From Torymus aiolomorphi (Eukaryota; Arthropoda; Insecta; Hymenoptera; Torymidae), in assembly GCA_036365515.1 (NCBI GenBank), contig CM070874.1:22518709-22582708 (forward strand): a stretch of DNA of 64,000 bases, written 5' to 3'. Below the pieces are notes generated by a model that worked only from the letters and a program-made list of their open reading frames with translations, was not told the origin of the DNA and made no database searches. Positions within the stretch are counted from its first letter, which is position 1. Each line of letters begins with the position of its first letter. This document shows, one piece after another, positions 11,536-23,209 of the stretch. Both the position numbers and the translations under genes were made by a program.

Positions 11536-12930
11536 TAATGTTCTAGAAAGGTTTCTTGAATCGATCAAAATGGCCAATCCAAAACCTGTCGAGTAAAATT
11601 TGAAAAACCTTGCCGTAACATTTCAGAAATTAATTCTTGAAAGTTTGTCGCAACATTCCCAGTATTATTTCCTGTAAAGTTTTCAAAAGATTTTTAAAAT
11701 ATTTCTTCTTTGGTTCGAAGGTGTCAAAAAAATATTTCAAGAAATATTCCTGCAACTTTATCCAAACTTTACACGATAGTTTCTGAAAATATTTCTGTTA
11801 AGGAACTTGAAATATTGCGTGAAATATTTTTGAAAGGTGCTAGAAAGGTTTCTTGAATCGATCAAAATTGCCAATCCAAAACCTGTCGAGTAATATTTCA
11901 AAAACCTTGCAGTAACATTTCAGGAATTAATTCTTAAAAGTTTTTCGCAACATTCACATTATTATTTCCTGTAAAGTTTTCAAAAGATATTTAAAATATT
12001 TCTACTTTAGTTTGAAGGTGACAAAAAACCATTTCAAGAAATATTCCTGCAACTTTATCCAAACTTTACACGAAATGTTTCTGAAAATATTTCTGTTAAG
12101 AAACTTGAAATATTGCGTGAAATATTTTTGAAAGGTTCTAGAAAGGTTTCTTGAATCGATCAAAATTGCCAATCCAAAACCTGTCGAGTAATATTTCAAA
12201 AACCTTGCAGTAACATTTCAGGAATTAATTCTTAAAAGTTTTTCGCAATATTCACATTATTATTTCCTGTAAAGTTTTCAAAAGATTTTTAAAATATTTC
12301 TACTTTGGTTTGAAGGTGACAAAAAAATATTTCAAGAAATATTCCTTCAACTTTTTCTAAACTTTACACGAAATGTTTCTGAATATACTTCTGTTAAGAA
12401 ACTTGAAATTTTGCGTGAAATATTTCGGAAATGATTCTGGAAAGGTTTCTTCAGTCGGATAAGAATGCCGATCACAAACATTTCGAGTAATGTTTCAAAA
12501 ACCTCGCAGTAACATTTCAGGACTTAATTCTTGAAAGTTTGTATCAACATTCCCAGTATTATTTCCTGTAAAGTTTTCAGAAGATTTTTAAAATATTTCT
12601 ACTTTGGTTCGAAGGTGACAAAAATATATTTCAAGAAATATTTCTGTAACTTTTTCTAAACTTTACACGAAATGTTTCTGAAAATATTTCTGTAAAGAAA
12701 CTTGAAATGTTGAATGAAATATTTCGGAAATGAAAACCTTGCAAAGATATTTTATGATATTTATATGGAAACCTTCCAAAAACATTTCCTGTATCATCGT
12801 GTGAAACGTTTCTGCAATGTTCTGAGAACATTTTTGATTTGGTATTGACACCATGAACGAACATTCCATGAGTTATTCATGTAAGGTTTGAAAAAGGTTT
12901 TCTGTAATTTTTCTTTCCGAGTTTCTGTAA

Positions 12931-13589
12931 ATCATTAATAAAACAGAACATGTCATTAAACGATTTTAAAATTTTACATTGTTTTATTTATCGAACTATT
13001 ATCGGTAAACATTCATATCGGGGTAACACAACAACAGAACGAGACGCTTCACACGCAGTTTCGCCGGTTCCGCGGTTCCTTCCTGTGCGTTGCGGTTGCC
13101 ACCGTCAGGCGGCGGGATTGCCGATCGCGTGCTTATAACAGCGTCATAGAGATAACAAATCAGAGCTATTTTTGCATCTGCAGAATAGCTCTGATTGGCT
13201 ATTTCCGTGACGAAACGTCTATGCCGCAGCTCTATGCCGCACCATGTGATTTGAGGCTAAGATTTTTAGATAGGGTTGTTATACCACGTGCAAGTGCAAG
13301 GTGCATAATTTGTTAATCGTTTTTTTTATTGGCCTTGTCTATTGCATCACGTCATTTCCACTGAAGAAAACTGTTTTAGGTAAGTGTTATGTTATAGTTC
13401 TAGTCATATTTTCAATTAATATAATGTTTTATGTAAAATATACCGCGTGTATAGATAAGTAACCTAAAATAAATTTACAATAAAAAAAGAATTGTGAATT
13501 TCGATTTTTTTCCATTAGCTACAAAAAATGATTGAAATATATTAAATTAATTATTTTCTATTATATATCTAAAAAACTAGATACTATTG
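12931..13589. other. non-satellite stretch; possible 5' exon with splice donor
   Basis: After the satellite edge the sequence becomes unique-looking, with a GC-rich part at 13020-13140 that is unusual for this window. A consensus 5' splice site (TTTTAG|GTAAGTGTTATG, GT at 13380-13381) follows, with ATTGGCC and CACGTCATT boxes just upstream. A strong acceptor (TTATTTTTGTTTCAG, ending 13713) lies 330 bp downstream in the next feature. This could be the transcribed 5' end of a plus-strand host gene, but no protein-coding start is supported. The remainder (13390-13589) is AT-rich with nothing recognised. Confidence 0.25.
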
Positions 13590-13849
13590 ATATTTATATA
13601 AAAGGAAATAACAAAATTGTAATATTGATTGAAATATTTTTTACTGGGAGTCAAGGGGTTAATAGACGCTATTGATTCTAATTAAAAAAATTTACTGTTT
13701 ATTTTTGTTTCAGTTTTTCAGATATCATTCTGGAATTATTCAAGGAAATATCAATTAGGTCTTGATTTGCATTTTACTGGAGTCTGGAGACTTGAATTTT
13801 TACTGATCTGTTCCAATTATAAGTCCAATGCACTTAAACCTATTAAAAT
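13590..13849 (+). repeat. ~275-bp duplicated unit, left copy (degenerate exon-like core)
   Basis: About 250 bp here match 49528-49802 in the same orientation (shared TGTAATATTGATT, ATTTTTTACTGGGAGTC, CTGTTTATTTTTGTTTCAG, ACTGGAGTCTGGAGACTT). The core looks like an exon: acceptor CAG at 13711-13713, then about 100 bp. In this copy the frame has a stop (AATATCAATTAG) and the donor reads AATTATAAGT instead of GTAAGT. The right 8 bases (ATTAAAAT, 13842-13849) are the left target duplication of the giant foldback element. Confidence 0.7.
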
Positions 13850-14057
13850 ATGTGTTTGAAGTTCTGAACGTTCATCATGAACGAAAAATCGAATATTCCC
13901 AAAATCGGTTTTTTTTATATTATCTGTTAGATATATGCATAAAACCAATAGAAACAGCGATATAAGTTATTTCCGAAGTGATCATCCCCCAAAATCAGCC
14001 CCCAAACCACCCTCACAAGACAATACATGATAAAAAAATTTATATTTTAACAGCTTA
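13850..14057 (+). repeat. terminal inverted repeat of the foldback element, left
   Basis: Unique (non-tandem) terminal sequence. It includes a near-palindrome CGTTCATCATGAACG at about 13870-13884, which could be a protein-binding site, and a C-rich segment CCCCAAACCACCCTCACAAG. It runs into the satellite at about 14057. It matches the right end with only a few substitutions. Confidence 0.85.
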
Positions 14058-15512
14058 TGAATTTCCTAAAAATTTTAACACGGGAATTTCTTCAAGAGCT
14101 TACCAAATACTAATAAAAAAATTGCCGAGACCAAAATCGATCCGGAACCCTTCCTCCGGGGGATGCATGTGGGGCAAAACGGCTAAAAACACATAAATAA
14201 TACCTTTAAAAAATTCTATCTCTAGCGACTACGGGATTCCTAAAAATTTTATCACGGGAATTTCTTCAAGAGCTAACGAAATACTTATAAAAAAATTGCC
14301 GAGACCAAAATCGATCCGGAACCCTTCCTTCGGGGGATGCAAGTGGGGCAGAACGGCTAAAAACACATGAAAAATACGTTTAAAAAATTCTATCTCTAGC
14401 GACTATGCGATTCCTAAAAATTTGATCACAGGAATTTCTTCAAGAGCTTATCAAATACTTATAAAAAAATTGTCGAGACCAAAATCGATCCGGAACCCTT
14501 CCATCAGGGGGATGCAAGCGGGGCAAAACGGCTAAAAAGACATGAAAAATACATTTAAAAAAAATTCTGTCTCTAGCGACTATGCGATTCCTAAAAATTT
14601 GATAACGGTAATTTCGTCTAGAGCTAACGAAATACTTATAAAAAAATTGCCGAGACCAAAATCGATCCGGAACCCTTCCTTCAGGGGGATGCAAGTGGGG
14701 CAAAACGGCTAAAAACACCTGAAAAATAACTTTAAATAATTATATCTCTGGCGACTATGCGATTCCTAAAAATTTTATCACGGGAATTTCTTCTAGAGCT
14801 TACCAAATACTCATAAAAAAATTGCCGAGACCAAAATCGATCCGGAACCCTTCCTTCAGGGGGATGCAAGCGGGGCAAAACGGCTAAAAACACATGAGAA
14901 AAATACATTTAAAAAATTTTGTCTCTGGCGACTATGCGATTCCTAAAAATTTTATCACGGAAATTTCTTCTAGAGCTTACCAAATACTCATAAATAAATT
15001 GCCGAGACCAAAATCGATCCGGAACCCTTCCTTCAGGGGGATGAAAGTGGGGCAAAACGGCTAAAAAGACATGAAAAATACATTTAAAAAATTCTGTCTC
15101 TAGCGACTATGCGATTCCTAAAAATTTGATCACGGGAATTTCTTCAAGAGCTTATCAAATACTTATGAAAAAATTGTCGAGACCAAAATCGATCCGGAAC
15201 CCTTCCATCAGGGGGATGCAAGCGGGGCAAAACGGCAAAAAAGACATGAAAAATACATTTAAAAAAAATTCTGTCTCTAGCGACTATGCGATTCCTAAAA
15301 ATTTTATCACGGGAATTTCTTCAAGAGCTTACCAAATACTCATAAAAAAATTGCCGAGACCAAAATCGATCCGGAACCCTTCCTTCGGGGGATGCAAGCG
15401 GGGCAAAACGGCTAAAAAGACATGAAAAATACATATAAAAAATTCTGTCTCTAGCGACTATGCGATTCCTAAAAATTTGATAACGGTAATTTCTTCTAGA
15501 GCTAACGAAATA
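14058..15512 (-). repeat. 174-bp satellite, left arm outer part
   Basis: About eight units containing TTGCCGAGACCAAAATCGAT, CCGGAACCCTTCC, GGGGCAAAACGGCTAAAA and CTAGCGACTATGCGATTCC. Orientation is opposite to the arrays at 27786 and 47646. It is cut by a BEL element after GCTAACGAAATA. The last five bases, AAATA (15508-15512), are duplicated at 21308-21312. Confidence 0.95.
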
Positions 15513-15920
15513 TGAGGAGCTGCCGTGTGAGATGATCCGCTGAATGAGACGAGCGTCCGAGTATGAGGCACCATACTAGTCACCATGCAGCCTCGCAGCG
15601 AGCACACTGTAGACTATACCGGGTCTGGGTAAGAACTGCTGCCGTTTTAGTAGCAGCCGCAGACTGAGTTTTTCAAAGAGTGAGCACTTCCGTCTTCTTG
15701 GCCTTCACGATTCACTTCGCGAATCAAATCACAATCTCTCTCACATTTGCATGTGAGAGAGCGAGAGAGACCGAAACAGCGCGAATTCACCTTGTGAATC
15801 AGTGTAGTGTCTCGGCTGTTCCGCCGAGAGGCCGCGAGGTGCTGCCGTGCCGTGGCAGCGCCGTGAGTCGTACCGAGCTGAGCATAACCGCGGGAATTCA
15901 AATTACTGAATTCCCAAACA
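15513..15920 (-). repeat. 3' LTR of BEL copy 2, truncated at its U5 side
   Basis: Ends ATTCCCAAACA at 15920 (TGTTTGGGAAT in element orientation). Its other end is TGAGGAGC at 15513 (GCTCCTCA in element orientation), directly against the AAATA duplication. It corresponds to the last 408 bp of the right LTR, so about 950 bp are missing, yet the TG...CA boundaries are kept. Confidence 0.8.
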
Positions 15921-15949
15921 TTCCGGCCGCCATCAACCGCCAGGTTGAT

Positions 15950-16303
15950 TTAAATTCCGATTGGCACTGGCAAGATGGCGAGTTTTGCAATTGGGCGGGT
16001 GAGTTGAGTGGTGGCCGTCTTTATTGTTACAACTCTGGTGAGATTGTCAGTTCCAGGGTGAAGTTGAGTGACTCTTGCGAGTGGCCATTTGCTTGGGGGT
16101 GAGTGTTCATCCGTGAGTAGTACCATGGAACCCACTTTTATCTCATGAGAGGGATGATGCCATTTTGAAATTGATTGAAGCCGTTGAAGGTGTTGAGTTG
16201 ACCAATGCTTCCAAAATTGCTGAGTGATCCGTCGAATGAGTTGCCATTTGGAAAGCCTTGATTCCTTGAAGGTGAGTAAGCTTGGTTCAGGCACTGAGTT
16301 CAA
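15950..16303 (-). pseudogene. pol C-terminus (DUF5641-like) of BEL copy 2
   Basis: An open 117-codon stretch is almost identical to the last 117 residues of the intact pol at 41160 (KWHHPSHEIKVGSMVLLTDE, then WPLARVTQLHPGTDNL). In BEL/Pao elements this domain follows the integrase core. Near-identity starts inside the LTR at about 15683 and stops abruptly at 16318, beyond which the match to the intact element falls sharply. The segment therefore looks acquired from an intact-type element by template switching or gene conversion. Confidence 0.8.
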
Positions 16304-19300
16304 TGCCTTGCCGATGAGAAAGTTCCTTGATGATGTAGTCCTGCATCATCTGAGAGTAGCCATATACTATGTGAGGATTATCCGTATTGAGTACCATGAA
16401 TTCCACTTGGTTTCGTAAGATGAGTGATGCCTTCTTGATGTTGATGAAGACCGTTGTTGAGAAGACTTGCTGCCAGAGTTACTGAGTCATCCATGAAGGA
16501 GTTTCCCAACTGGACAGCTGAAATGCATTGACAGTTAGAACCCAAGTGAAACATTGAGTTTAATACCTTGATGATGAGAGCAAAGCCAAAGTGAGTGTAT
16601 CTTCTGAATCCTTTTGGAGTGGTTGTAACGGCTTTGAGTTGAGCAAACCTTCAATTGAGTCAGCAAGGATGATGAAATTCCAATTTGAGAATAATGTTGT
16701 CCATGGTCTGTTAGCGATGAAATATTATTGAATTCACCACTGCTTTCCACTTACATTATACGAAATGCTGCAGGTTGGTTGAGTATCCATGGAGTGCCAT
16801 CATTGATGTGAGTTGTACCAAGTTGAGTTTGTTGTAGAGAATGTTGCGAAGGTAGTTCTCCATTTGAAATAAACCATATGTATGCCGTATTGATACCATT
16901 CGGATGAGTAGCCACTGACCATGTATAGATGAACAGCTGATGACAATGCTGTGAGAGAGAGCGCACAAATACAAATCCAGCACTTGTATGTTTTTGGATT
17001 CACGTCCCTTCGATGAGTTGATGAGTGGTCCTGCTAAATTGATCCCAGTGTGAGTGAAGGGTTGTGATGGGGTGTTCCAGTGCACTGGATAGTTGCCCCA
17101 TGAGTTGTTGAGTCCGATGAGTCCGATACCTTGCACAAGTTACAGAATCTTGAGTAAATAACTTGGCCGGAACTCTGCTTCCAATAATCCAAATTTCCTG
17201 CCTGATGTGTGCAGAGTGAGTTTTCTCGGTGCCACCGAGAAATATTGGTATGTGAGAATTCCGAATGATCAGTGATGAGTTGACTGCACCGTAATAATGT
17301 TACTGGATGTTGAGTGATATTCCAGTTGAGTTTTGTAAAACCGATCTCCTACCATGATGATTCCATCTAAGTCTATACAGTCAATCTATTGAGTAGATGA
17401 ATCCGTGGGACTTGAGATATTTCAGCATATTGAGTTCAGTATTGAAAACGAACTTGCTGAGTTTTCTTGATCCAGAAGATTTTTTCTTTGCTGATTATAT
17501 CAGCTGTGAATCTCGTCTTTGTTGAACTTTGCCGTTTGCCTTGGAATGATCACCAGCTAGCATTAGCTAGCCAGTAATTTTGAGTAATCTAATGAGTAAT
17601 GAGTGTGTATTGACGAGATCCCATGAAATTTCCTTATGTGATGTGGCTGCAGTGAGTGTGACCTTTGCCTCTTTCTGGAAAGTGTTCCCCTTTGTGAGTC
17701 AGCTTGAGATGTCCATGATGATTGTCTTCCCTTGGTTGTTGGAGCTATTCCTTGACTGAGTGTTACCCTCGTTCCAACAGATTCTTTCCATCGTGAGGCA
17801 CGTGAGATTATGAGTGTGCATACCATATTCTGATCTGTCCATAAATGCACATCAGCGCTTGGCAGTTGAACTTTGTCCAAACATACCTTGAGTAAACCTT
17901 GCCGCTCTGAACTCCAACCTTGATATGGAGTCTGGGTTGAGTGTTGCCTTCCGTCTTGATGAGACTATAAATAATAATCCAATCGTGAGAAATGTGGATA
18001 TAATATTGAGTGCTGTAGCTGTTGCCTGTTGCGAAGCATTCGAAAAGCCATTAGTTTTGAGACCCGAATCCAGTTGAGTGAAATCTTCTCGAAGGTGCAG
18101 CCATTCTTCGCAATTGAGTTGAACTTGTTTGTCCCATGAGTACTTGAGTAGCCACAGCTCTTGTAGGAGAATTTAAAAGAATATCCACCGATGAGATTGT
18201 CCATGCGGGATCGAGTAGTGGTGACTTTTGAAAACGAGTTATCCGGTTGTGAATTTTTCTTGAGTGAGCGGCAATATAATTCTGATTTGAATTTATTCGA
18301 AGTGAAATCCGTTATAATTTGAGTAATCTCGTGACGCAATCATCATAATCCATAAATTGAGTTGCTGGTGAGGAATTCCTTGAGAAACATCGACAAATTG
18401 AATTTACAATTTGGCTCATGGATCGCCGCCCGCCGTGCAGAATCCTGATAACTGCATGGCCCTTGTGAGTTTGCTGACCGACGTGTGTGAGTTGGTCTGG
18501 TTTATTTATCCATGAAATGAGTAGTACCATTTTTTATAGATGCTGTCATGAGTGAAATTGACAGTAACTGCTTGAGGTACGCTTGAGCTTTGCCAAATGA
18601 GTTGTTCAGTGCATCAGCCGATGTTTGAGATAACCTTACTTGATGGTTTCATTGTGTGAACAATGTGCTGCTTACACAATGCTTCTTTCTTCTTGAGTTT
18701 GCCTCTAGTTGTTGAGAGTGGTTCTTCTTAACCCAGAAGCGTGTGAGTAATTTCCTTAATTCTTCTGCGTTAAGTCCAATCCGATCTTGATGTATTGATT
18801 TCCATTGAACAGATGATTTGAATTGTTTGAGTAATGCCCAGCCAAAATTGATGATTCTGCGATAGGTTCTATCACACTGCTCTAGATGAGGTTAGATTGA
18901 TAATTAGATCATAGCATTCAGCACCAATGAGTACATCCACAGGTTGAGGTTTACAAAATGGTAGGATCTGCCAAGAATAATTTCTGCACATGGTTACACA
19001 TAAGCTGCTCACATTTCTCTGATGTCAGAGTTGATGAGAATTGGCGTATAATGTGAGCAATGATCCTAACCTTGAGATTTTGTGGATGGGCTGTAAGTCT
19101 GTTTGAACCTTTCCTAATGTGTGAGTTGATTGCGTACCTCCAATTCCAATCATTGGGATAGATGAGCATTGCCGTGGAGCGTTGAGTCTTCGAATAGCAT
19201 CTTTTGAGATAAATCATAATTCTGATATTAAATAGACTCATGATCCAAGTTTATGAGATGTTACCGGTGTGTCGTATCATTCCAATGCAGTTGCAAGTAA

Positions 19301-19320
19301 TGAACATTAAGTAAGTGAGT
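16304..19320 (-). pseudogene. degenerate BEL/Pao pol (integrase, RNase H, RT, protease remnants)
   Basis: Fragments in shifting minus-strand frames align in order with the intact pol. An integrase piece with FTHTGINLAGPL lies near 17050. An RNase H piece with VHLWTDQNMV lies near 17840. RT-region fragments follow at 17965-18530. A protease-start piece near 19250-19310 parallels 44961-45005. Many stops, frameshifts and small deletions make it non-functional. The span is about 0.5 kb shorter than the corresponding intact region. Several 60-126 codon open stretches here are leftovers, not genes. Confidence 0.8.
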
Positions 19321-19944
19321 GTTGCATCTGAGTTGACCTTGAGTGTGAGTGATTGCGCCGAAATCCAATTTTTGATTGATTTTATCCACGTGATCCATCT
19401 TGAGTGAAAATTCCATGGTCTTATACCTATGTGTAATATGCAGTTATTGATGCACAAATCCATCCTCTGAAGCACAGCAGTGTAGTTGCATCTCTTCATC
19501 TCGATACATCTGTTGACTATTGTGACCGCCACAATAAAATGATATTACTTGAGATTATTTCCAATAGGTGCAAGAGAGATGAGTAATGCACATTCAATGT
19601 ATCAATTCGACTGAGATGTTCTTGTAGTAGTCCGGTGAAGCATCTTGCTGAGTAAGCTGCCAAGGCAGCGATGACTTTGTACACCGACACAGGTGTGTGC
19701 ATATGTACATCCACATGTAGTAAGAGTTTGTCCGTTCCTTCCTTGAGGTTGTCCGTTTGAATATTGAGCGTGTCCAAGTCACTGGTGAGAATCGCATCCA
19801 TGAGTATGTCAATCTCCTTGGCCCCAGCATCCTCTCGAGTTTTTCCGACGTGGATCCAATGCATGAAAACAGTTTAATAATGAGTAAAGTTCACTGGCTC
19901 TAATACACACCACAGCATGTTTAATCCGGCTCGAAGGACCAAAA
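19321..19944 (-). pseudogene. 5' internal remnant of BEL copy 2 (gag mostly deleted)
   Basis: Only about 620 bp separate the protease remnant from the LTR, against about 1.6 kb in the intact copy, and no zinc knuckle is seen. A 115-codon minus-strand frame (19517-19864) does not resemble the intact gag. The primer binding site is preserved (TGGTCCTTCGAGCCGGA, 19941 down to 19925), three bases from the LTR as in the intact copy. Confidence 0.5.
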
Positions 19945-21307
19945 TGTTTGAGAATGCCATAATTTTTAATGAGGACATGCTGTGGGTGTTTACAAATAAA
20001 TTGAGAGCCAAACACTTTAATAAATTAAATTTCAGTATATTATAAAACTGTCTATAAACTTAACTCTATTACATAAATTGGTTGAATATTACAAAAGCTT
20101 GGTTGAGTATCTGAGTGTTACAAGTTTATGTTTGAGTGTATGAGTGTTACAAAGATTATGTTTGAGTGTTTCTGTGTGAGTGAGATTTCAGAGAATTGCT
20201 GAGTTTGAATTAGTAAATTCCATTGAGTTTACTGCTAGCATAAATACACACAATGAATGTTATTGATTTCTTGTGGTTGAGACTTGACAAGAATTATATG
20301 TGCAGAGTACTTCATATTAGATTACTGCTTGCTTGAGTCATCAAAATGGCTGTGTGTAGGTGTGTGTGTGAGTTTACCTTAGCTTCATAGCAATTATATT
20401 AATTTGGAGAAGAATGAGGAAGCCGGTTGAATCACACAGTCCATAGAGATGAAGCCAATTGAGTTGTAACCGCAGATGAGTTATAGCAAGCGAGAAGAGT
20501 TGTACCCAGTGAGAAGAGTTGTAGCCAGTGAGAGGAGCCAGTGAAACAGGAGAGTTGGTAAAAGCCAGTTGAGCACCGCCAGTTGAGTCTTGCGTAACGG
20601 TTACCGAGAGTGGTTGCCTCATGGCTAGCTAGAGGCAGCGAGCCGGTGAGATTATGCCATGTCAGAAGCTGCCGTGTGAGAAGCACTGCCGTATGAAAGC
20701 ACTGCCGTATGAGAAGTTCCGTTTGAGAGATACAGCTGACTGAGAGTATGCCGTGTAAAAGTCCATGCGGCCTCGTTGCGAGCACGCCGTATGTACATTG
20801 AGAGAGCGAGAGAGAGCGGCCTCGTGTCGAGCACGCTTCACTACCGAACAGTGAGCCGCCTTGTATGAGTAGATGCCGTGTGAGAAATGCCTCTATGTAT
20901 GAGGAGCTGCCGTGTGAGATGATCCGCTGAATGAGACGAGCGTCCGAGTATGAGGCACCATACTAGTCACCATGCAGCCTCGCAGCGAGCACACTGTAGA
21001 CTATACCGGGTCGGGGTGAGAACTGCTGCCGTTTTAGTAGCAGCCGCAGACTGAGTTTTTCAAAGAGTGAGCACTTCCGTCTTCTTGGCCTTCACGATTC
21101 ACTTCGCGAATCAAATCACAATCTCTCTCACATTTGCATGTGAGAGAGCGAGAGAGACCGAAACAGCGCGAATTCACCTTGTGAATCAGTGTAGTGTCTC
21201 GGCTGTTCCGCCGAGAGGCCGCGAGGTGCTGCCGCGCCGTGGCAGCGCCGTGAGTCGTATCGAGCTGAGCATAACCGCGGAAATTCAAATTACTGAATTC
21301 CCAAACA
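19945..21307 (-). repeat. 5' LTR of BEL copy 2 (1,363 bp)
   Basis: In plus coordinates it runs from TGTTTGAGAATGCC (19945) to ATTCCCAAACA (21307). The last ~238 bp (21070-21307) are nearly identical to the LTR of the intact element, and the rest is diverged and longer. It contains a GAGA/CTCT-rich tract (20798-20815) and several TGAG-rich stretches. Confidence 0.8.
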
Positions 21308-22950
21308 AAATACTTATAAAAAAATTAACGAGACCAAAATCGATCCGGAACCCTTCCTTCAGGGGGATGCAAGTGGGGCAAAACCGCTAAAAACACCTGA
21401 AAAATAACTTTAAAAAATTATGTCTCTGGCGACTATGCGATTCCTCAAAATTTTATCACGGAAATTTCTTCTAGAGCTTACCAAATACTAATAAAAAAAT
21501 TGCCGAGACCAAAATCGATCCGGAACCCTTCCTTCAGGGGGATGCAAGCGGGGCAAAACGGCTAAAAAGACATGAAAAATACATTTAAAAAATTCTGTCT
21601 CTCTAGCGACTATGCGATTCCTAAAAATTTTATCACGGGAATTTCTTCAAGAGCTTACCAAATACTCATAAAAAAATTGCCGAGACCAAAATCGATCCGG
21701 AACCCTTCCTTCGGGGGATGCAAGCGGGGCAAAACGGCTAAAAAGACATGAAAAATGCATTTAAAAAATTCTGTCTCTGGCGACTATGCGATTCCTAAAA
21801 ATTTGATCACGGGAATTTCTTCGAGAGCTAACGAGATACTTATAAAAAAATTGCCGAGACCTAAATCGATCCGGAACCCTTCCTTCGGGGGATGCAAGCG
21901 GGGCAAAACGGCTAAAAAGACATGAAAAATACATTTAAAAAATTCTGTCCCTAGCGACTATGCGATTCCTAAAAATTTGATAACGGTAATTTCTTCTAGA
22001 GCTAACGAAATACTTATAAAAAAATTGCCGAGACCAAAATCGATCCGGAACCCTTCCTTCAGGGGGATGCAAGTGGGGCAAAACGGCTAAAAACACCTGA
22101 AAAATAACTTTAAATAATTATATCTCTGGCGACTATGCGATTCCTAAAAATTTTATCACGGGAATTTCTTCTAGAGCTTACCAAATACTCATAAAAATAT
22201 TGCCGAGACCAAAATCGATCCGGAACCCTTCCTTCAGGGGGATGCAAGCGGGGCAAAACGGCTAAAAACACATGAGAAAAATACATTTAAAAAATTTTGT
22301 CTCTAGCGAATATGCGATTCCTAAAAATTTGATCACGTTAATTTCTTCTAGAGCTAACGAAATACTTATAAAAAAATTGCCGAGACCAAAATCGATCCGG
22401 AACCCTTCCTTCAGGGGGATGCAAGCGGGGCAAAACGGCTAAGAAGATATGAAAAATACATTTAAAAAATTCTGTCTCTAGCGACTATGCGATTCATAAA
22501 AATTTTATCACGGGAATTTCTTCAAGAGCTTACCAAATACTCATAAAGAATTGCCGAGACCAAAATCGATCCGGAACCCTTCCTTCGGGGGATGCAAGCG
22601 GGGCAAAACGGCTAAAAAGACATGAAAAATACCTATAAAAAATTCTGTCTCTAGCGACTATGCGATTCCTAAAAATTTGATAACGGTAATTTCTTCTAGA
22701 GCTAACGAAATACTTATAAAAAAATTGCCGAGACCATAATCGATCCGGAACCCTTCCATCAGGGGGATGCAAGCGGGGCAAAACGGCTAAAATGACATGA
22801 AAAATACATTTAAAAAATTCTGTCTCTAGCGACTATGCGATTCCTAAAAATTAGATCACGGGAATTTCTTCGAGAGCTAACCAAATACTTATAAAAAAAT
22901 TGCCGAATCCAAAATCGATTCGGAACCCTTTCTTCAGGGGGATGCAAGTG
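21308..22950 (-). repeat. 174-bp satellite, left arm inner part
   Basis: About nine more units in the same orientation as 14058-15512, resuming exactly where the BEL insertion cut the unit (AAATACTTATAAAAAAATT). It ends after GGGGGATGCAAGTG at about 22950, where non-satellite DNA begins. Confidence 0.95.
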
Positions 22951-23209
22951 AATTATCCAGAAAAAAATCTGCATATAGTGTTTGCGTGTACGAAGCGCTT
23001 GACAGTCGTCTATCTTGCACAGATATCGAAAAGTACTATTTCTATACTAAAGCAAAAAAAGGGAGTTTATTACTTAAAAAACCCGCTGCGAATTTACTGA
23101 TTCATTTAATTTATTTTTAATTCTGAATACCAAAATTTAAAATTCTTGCGCCAATTTATTAGATAATTTTAATTAAATACATTTATGAAGATTAAAAAGT
23201 ATTAATTAG
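22951..23209 (+). other. start of the foldback centre; short open stretch, no gene assigned
   Basis: An open plus-strand frame runs from the satellite edge to about 23100 (NYPEKNLHIVFACTKRLTVV and on). The codons look less AT-biased than the surroundings, but I do not recognise a family. 23101-23209 resembles parts of the dispersed repeat that begins at 1158 (TTTACTGATTC, ATTTAATT). Confidence 0.2.

Larger units (their letters stand above)
4041..12930. repeat. 298-bp satellite array with higher-order structure
   Basis: Each unit contains GCCAATCCAAAACCTGTCGA, AAAAACCTTGCAGTAACATT and AACTTTACACGAAATGTTTC. The first anchor recurs every ~298 bp (about 4377, 4675, 4974, 5269). Both edges are degenerate (4041-4370 and 12430-12930), as is usual for arrays homogenised in the middle. 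At least two unit types exist: one has CAAAATTGCCAATCC, the other has ATGCCGATCACAAACATTTC. Blocks of several units are duplicated with offsets of 1306 bp and about 4400 bp. Open frames of 65-90 codons recur at unit spacing, an artefact of the repeat. Confidence 0.95.
15513..21307 (-). mobile_element. defective BEL/Pao element (copy 2), mosaic
   Basis: Minus-strand LTR retrotransposon inserted in the satellite with an AAATA duplication (15508-15512, 21308-21312). The 5' LTR (19945-21307) is full length. The 3' LTR (15513-15920) is only 408 bp. The internal region (15921-19944) is 4.0 kb against 5.5 kb in the intact copy, and gag is not recognisable. The 408 bp shared by the two LTRs differ at only about five positions, so insertion was recent even though pol was already riddled with stops. 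It was presumably moved by another element's proteins. Confidence 0.85.

Noticed and set aside
4440..12200. 65-100-codon frames repeated every 298 bp or with the palindromic inserts
   Set aside because: They occur on both strands of each satellite unit with poly-K/F/N composition and change with homopolymer length. They are repeat artefacts.
16535..20834. About fifteen minus-strand ORFs of 60-126 codons
   Set aside because: They are pieces of the decayed BEL pol, or LTR sequence in shifted frames. None is an independent gene.
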